This document shows positions 7,096 through 9,085 of a stretch of 9,085 nucleotides of DNA, piece by piece (the first letter of the stretch is position 1; each line of letters starts with the position of its first letter). A program made the position numbers and the translations under genes. The stretch is from Bacillota bacterium (GTDB taxonomy: Bacteria > Bacillota > Sulfobacillia > RBS10-35 > JAJYVN01), in assembly GCA_021791995.1 (NCBI GenBank), contig JAJYVN010000113.1, forward strand, positions 1 to 9,085, read 5' to 3'. The notes under the pieces are model-generated. The model was not told where the DNA came from. It searched no databases and was given only the letters and a program-made list of their open reading frames with translations.

Positions 7096-7233
7096 TTATT
7101 TTGTCGCGACTCCTAAGGCTTCCGCAAGGTGTGGGGCGACGGCGTCGACCAGACCGTGTTGAGTCCCTGGGAGAACGGGGTCTGGTTCCCGCAGGCCCGT
7201 CTTCCTTTTCGGCTGTCTGCCAGCGGCCCTCAT
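7096..7233 (-). pseudogene. Gene downstream of virB4, truncated by the insertion sequence
   Basis: The ATG at 7233-7231 overlaps the virB4 stop (TGA 7232-7230) in a classic ATGA arrangement, so this is the next gene of the transfer operon, read by translational coupling. The frame runs 45 codons to TAA at 7098-7096. The last seven or so codons and the stop lie inside the right end of the insertion sequence. Only about 38 native residues remain: a basic start (MRAAGRQPKRKTG) followed by a helix-prone HGLVDAVAPHLAEAL stretch. This is too short to identify. In Gram-positive-type transfer operons, genes after virB4 often encode a membrane channel protein or a peptidoglycan hydrolase, but nothing here decides between them. 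No continuation is recognisable on the far side of the element. Confidence 0.6.
7103..7124. repeat. Right terminal inverted repeat of the insertion sequence
   Basis: GTCGCGACTCCTAAGGC (7103-7119) is the inverted partner of 4813-4829 (14 of 17), extendable to 7124. It contains the 8-bp palindrome GTCGCGAC at its inner edge; the left end has the near-identical CTCGCGAC. Confidence 0.7.
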
Positions 7234-8957
7234 GGGGGCGAGGTGAATAGTGCTTCGTGGGCACCCGCGTCAGTGCGGATTCGAAGCCGACTGTTGCCCG
7301 CCGAAAGCAGGGCTTCGCCGCGGCTGGCTCCAGCCAGTAAGAAGCATTCGGCCTCGGTGAGCCGGAGTATGGCCCGCAGGCCTTCAAGGTCCCGCGCCTC
7401 TTGGCGCATGAGCAACTTGGTGCTTGCGTTATCGAGGACCGGTTGCCCGAACCGGGCGAGTTCCGGAGCCAGGAAGTCGATGGCGTTTTGGGTGACCACC
7501 ACCAGGCTCCCATGGTACTTGCGGATGCGCTTACTTAGGTCGCGGAGAAACCCTAGCGCCTGCGGGGTGTTGGGGTCTGCCAGCAGCCACGCTTCGTCCA
7601 CGACCAGGACCGTGCGCCGGCCAGTGGCCCGCCCCCGCCGGACCAGGTCCCACGCATAGCCGAGCAGGTTGAAGTACTGGGCTCGGCGCACCGGGGCGGA
7701 TGCGTCGACCAGATCGTGCACGTCGAGCACCGTGAAGTCCCCTCCGTCCGGTGCCCCGCTCTGTCCGTTCCAGAGTGCCGCGTCCGCCCCCTGGAGGGAC
7801 TCCTTGAGCAGCAGGTGCAGCCGTGGATGATCCGGGACGCGGCGCTGGACGTCCTCCACCGTGGGCCACACCGTCATGGCACCGGGGTCGGTGTCCCAGT
7901 CCACACCGCATTCCCGATACGCCGCGAGTACCGCGTCATACAGCACGGCCCGCTCCGTGTCGTCCAGCCCCGGCAGATACAGTTCGAAGAACGTCTTGAC
8001 CCGCTGGAGGTGGCTGGCCAGCGGACCCCGCCCGCCTTCCCCGTCATCCGCATCGTGCTTTGGGACGCCACGCACCTGTAGTGGGTTGACGCGCCCCTCG
8101 CTGCCCGCGGCGTTGACCCACGTACCGCCGACCGCCTCGCAGATGCCCCGATACTCCCGCTCCGGGTCGATCACCAGCACCCGGGCCCCCAGGGCGAACT
8201 CGCGCAGCAGCAGGACCTTGGCCGCGAAGGACTTGCCCCCGCCCGAGGTCCCGAGGATGTTCACGTTGGCGTTGGCGATACCGCTGCCCTCCGGCGGGTT
8301 CCAGCGGTCGAGCAGGACGATCCCGCCCTGGTCGTCACGCCCGAGGACCACGCCCCGGGCGTGGTTGAGCCCCGAGGAGACCCACGGGTACGCCGCCGCG
8401 ACCGTCGCCGCCGGCATCTCCCGCGCGGCGAGGTCCGCCACTTCGCCAGGCAGCAGCCCCCAGGGGCCGGCCGCCATGAGCCCCTGCTCCTGACGGAACA
8501 CGGCCGGTCGAACCCGCATGCCTGCCCCGGCGCAGGCGGTATCCACGCGCCGGCACCGCCGGGCGAGCGCATCCCGATCGGGTGCGGTGACCAAGAGCAC
8601 CACCGCGGTGCGGAAGACCCGCTGCCCCTCCTGGTCGATCTGCCGCAACAGCGCCTGCGCGTCCTCCAGGGACCGCTCCCACCGACCCCGCAGCAACGCG
8701 CTCCCACCCTGGGCCAGCCGGCTGTGGTATTCCGCCGCGCCAGCGTTGAGCGCCCGGAGCAACTCCAGGGGGTCCCCCGGGACCAGGTGGACAGAGAGAG
8801 ACACCCCCGGCAGGTCCCCAAGCCGCGCCAGCCACGCGGGACCGACCCGAGGAGGGTAGTCCACGATGGCCAGCGCGCGGGCCTCGGCATCCCCGAGGGC
8901 GATGTCCTGGCGCCGGAACTCCAGGGCCGGCGGGGCCAGCAGGTCAGCGATCGGCAT
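7230..8957 (-). CDS. virB4: VirB4-like type IV secretion ATPase of a conjugative element
   Basis: A 575-residue protein from ATG 8957, with Shine-Dalgarno AGGGAGGG (8973-8966) spaced 8 nt from it. The N-terminal ~225 residues form the CagE/TrbE/VirB4-type domain without P-loop motifs (including RVGPAWLARLGDLPGVSLSV near 38-57). The ATPase domain has Walker A GTSGGGKS (236-243), VLVIDPEREYRGI after it, Walker B TVLVVDEAW (Asp454, Glu455), and VVVTQNAIDFL downstream. VirB4 ATPases energise assembly of the conjugative channel and pilus-like structure at the inner face of the cytoplasmic membrane. The length is normal for the compact VirB4 of Gram-positive-type conjugative elements, and no deletion is seen. 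It sits in a tight operon: the preceding gene overlaps its first 14 nt, and the next gene starts in its stop codon. The GC content is markedly higher than that of sir2-herA. An FtsK/HerA-type defence ATPase is excluded by the VirB4-type N-terminal half. Confidence 0.9.
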   Translation of the reverse strand: MPIADLLAPPALEFRRQDIALGDAEARALAIVDYPPRVGPAWLARLGDLPGVSLSVHLVPGDPLELLRALNAGAAEYHSRLAQGGSALLRGRWERSLEDAQALLRQIDQEGQRVFRTAVVLLVTAPDRDALARRCRRVDTACAGAGMRVRPAVFRQEQGLMAAGPWGLLPGEVADLAAREMPAATVAAAYPWVSSGLNHARGVVLGRDDQGGIVLLDRWNPPEGSGIANANVNILGTSGGGKSFAAKVLLLREFALGARVLVIDPEREYRGICEAVGGTWVNAAGSEGRVNPLQVRGVPKHDADDGEGGRGPLASHLQRVKTFFELYLPGLDDTERAVLYDAVLAAYRECGVDWDTDPGAMTVWPTVEDVQRRVPDHPRLHLLLKESLQGADAALWNGQSGAPDGGDFTVLDVHDLVDASAPVRRAQYFNLLGYAWDLVRRGRATGRRTVLVVDEAWLLADPNTPQALGFLRDLSKRIRKYHGSLVVVTQNAIDFLAPELARFGQPVLDNASTKLLMRQEARDLEGLRAILRLTEAECFLLAGASRGEALLSAGNSRLRIRTDAGAHEALFTSPP

Positions 8958-9085
8958 GTCCGGTGCCCTCCCTGTACGGGACGTATCGCGCGGCGGGCGC
9001 CGGTTCGTCCGTGGATTCGGTGCCGGCGTGGGCGGGGTGGAGAAAGGAGAAGAGGAGGTCGGTCACCTCGTGGTCATCGCAGACG
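8944..9085 (-). CDS. 3' end of the gene preceding virB4 (partial)
   Basis: The minus-strand frame is open from the right edge of the window to TGA 8946-8944, giving about 46 C-terminal residues. They begin VCDDHEVTDLLFSFLHPAH and pass through an acidic/Pro/Ala-rich stretch to an end resembling ARYVPYREGTGHADR. The stop lies 14 nt inside virB4 in another frame, an overlap typical of a tightly packed operon. In Gram-positive-type conjugation operons the gene before virB4 often encodes a small PrgI-like membrane protein, but the visible tail has no membrane segment or diagnostic motif, so the identity stays open. Confidence 0.55.
   Translation of the reverse strand, partial: VCDDHEVTDLLFSFLHPAHAGTESTDEPAPAARYVPYREGTGHADR
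8966..8973 (-). promoter_or_regulatory. Ribosome binding site of virB4
   Basis: On the minus strand AGGGAGGG lies 8 nt before ATG 8957. It sits inside the end of the preceding coding frame, supporting independent initiation at 8957 despite the gene overlap. Confidence 0.6.

Larger units (their letters stand above)
4808..7124 (+). mobile_element. ISAzo13-family insertion sequence with a DruA-like/DDE fusion transposase
   Basis: About 2.3 kb, bounded by imperfect inverted repeats of 22 bp (17 matches; see the two repeat entries) lying just outside the single transposase gene 4908-7094. The left non-coding end (about 100 bp) holds a promoter-like sequence and a hairpin; the right end begins only 8 bp after the transposase stop. 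No flanking target duplication can be seen, which is compatible with a family whose duplications are short or absent but leaves the exact termini uncertain by a few bases. The element is convergent with the virB4 operon and interrupts the gene that followed virB4. Both ends are present and the reading frame is intact, so the element may be active. Confidence 0.8.

Noticed and set aside
4795..7135. Target site duplication flanking the IS
   Set aside because: The bases directly outside the inverted repeats (…CCTGAT on the left, CAAGGT… on the right) share no direct repeat of useful length.
7861..8890. Open frames of about 210 codons on both strands inside virB4 (7861-8493 +, 8261-8890 -)
   Set aside because: Translations are Arg/Ser/Pro-rich and low in motif content, typical shadows of a high-GC gene. 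The VirB4 frame has clear ATPase motifs throughout.

Overview
The window is GC-rich bacterial DNA of accessory, mobile-island character. It carries the end of an anti-phage-type gene cluster on the + strand, one complete insertion sequence, and part of a type IV secretion (conjugation) operon on the - strand. No ribosomal, tRNA or housekeeping gene is present. The VirB4 is a compact single-polypeptide ATPase of the kind found in conjugative elements of Gram-positive and Chloroflexota-like bacteria, so a high-GC bacterium of such a lineage is plausible. This is inference: the sequence does not fix the taxon.

Layout. Bases 1-1433 (+): the 3' part of a large DUF499-type protein, a recurrent component of restriction-like defence clusters with DUF1156 methylases. 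Bases 1536-2738 and 2763-4667 (+): a two-gene cassette, a SIR2-family NADase-like protein followed 24 bp later by a HerA/FtsK-type ATPase. This matches the known SIR2-HerA anti-phage pair. Bases about 4808-7124: an insertion sequence with imperfect 22-bp terminal inverted repeats. Its single gene (4908-7094, +) encodes a DUF4338 (DruA-like) domain fused to an ISAzo13-family DDE transposase. It is preceded by an internal promoter-like sequence and a perfect 7-bp hairpin. Bases 7230-8957 (-): a complete VirB4-like conjugation ATPase. The 3' end of the preceding operon gene (8944-9085, -) overlaps its start by 14 nt. A following gene starts in an ATGA overlap with the virB4 stop, but after about 38 codons it runs into the insertion sequence, which supplies its stop codon (7096-7233, -).

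How they fit together. The likely picture is an integrative/conjugative or related mobile island whose transfer operon has been interrupted by a DruA-ISAzo13 element, next to a block of defence genes. The most interesting item is the fusion of the DUF4338 domain (the hallmark of Druantia protein DruA) to a DDE transposase with recognisable IS ends. The second is the sequence DUF499 then SIR2 then HerA on one strand, which may be two neighbouring defence systems or one composite system. Base composition differs clearly between blocks (bases 2281-2340 in SIR2: 32/60 GC; bases 8521-8580 in virB4: 48/60 GC), in keeping with a mosaic origin.
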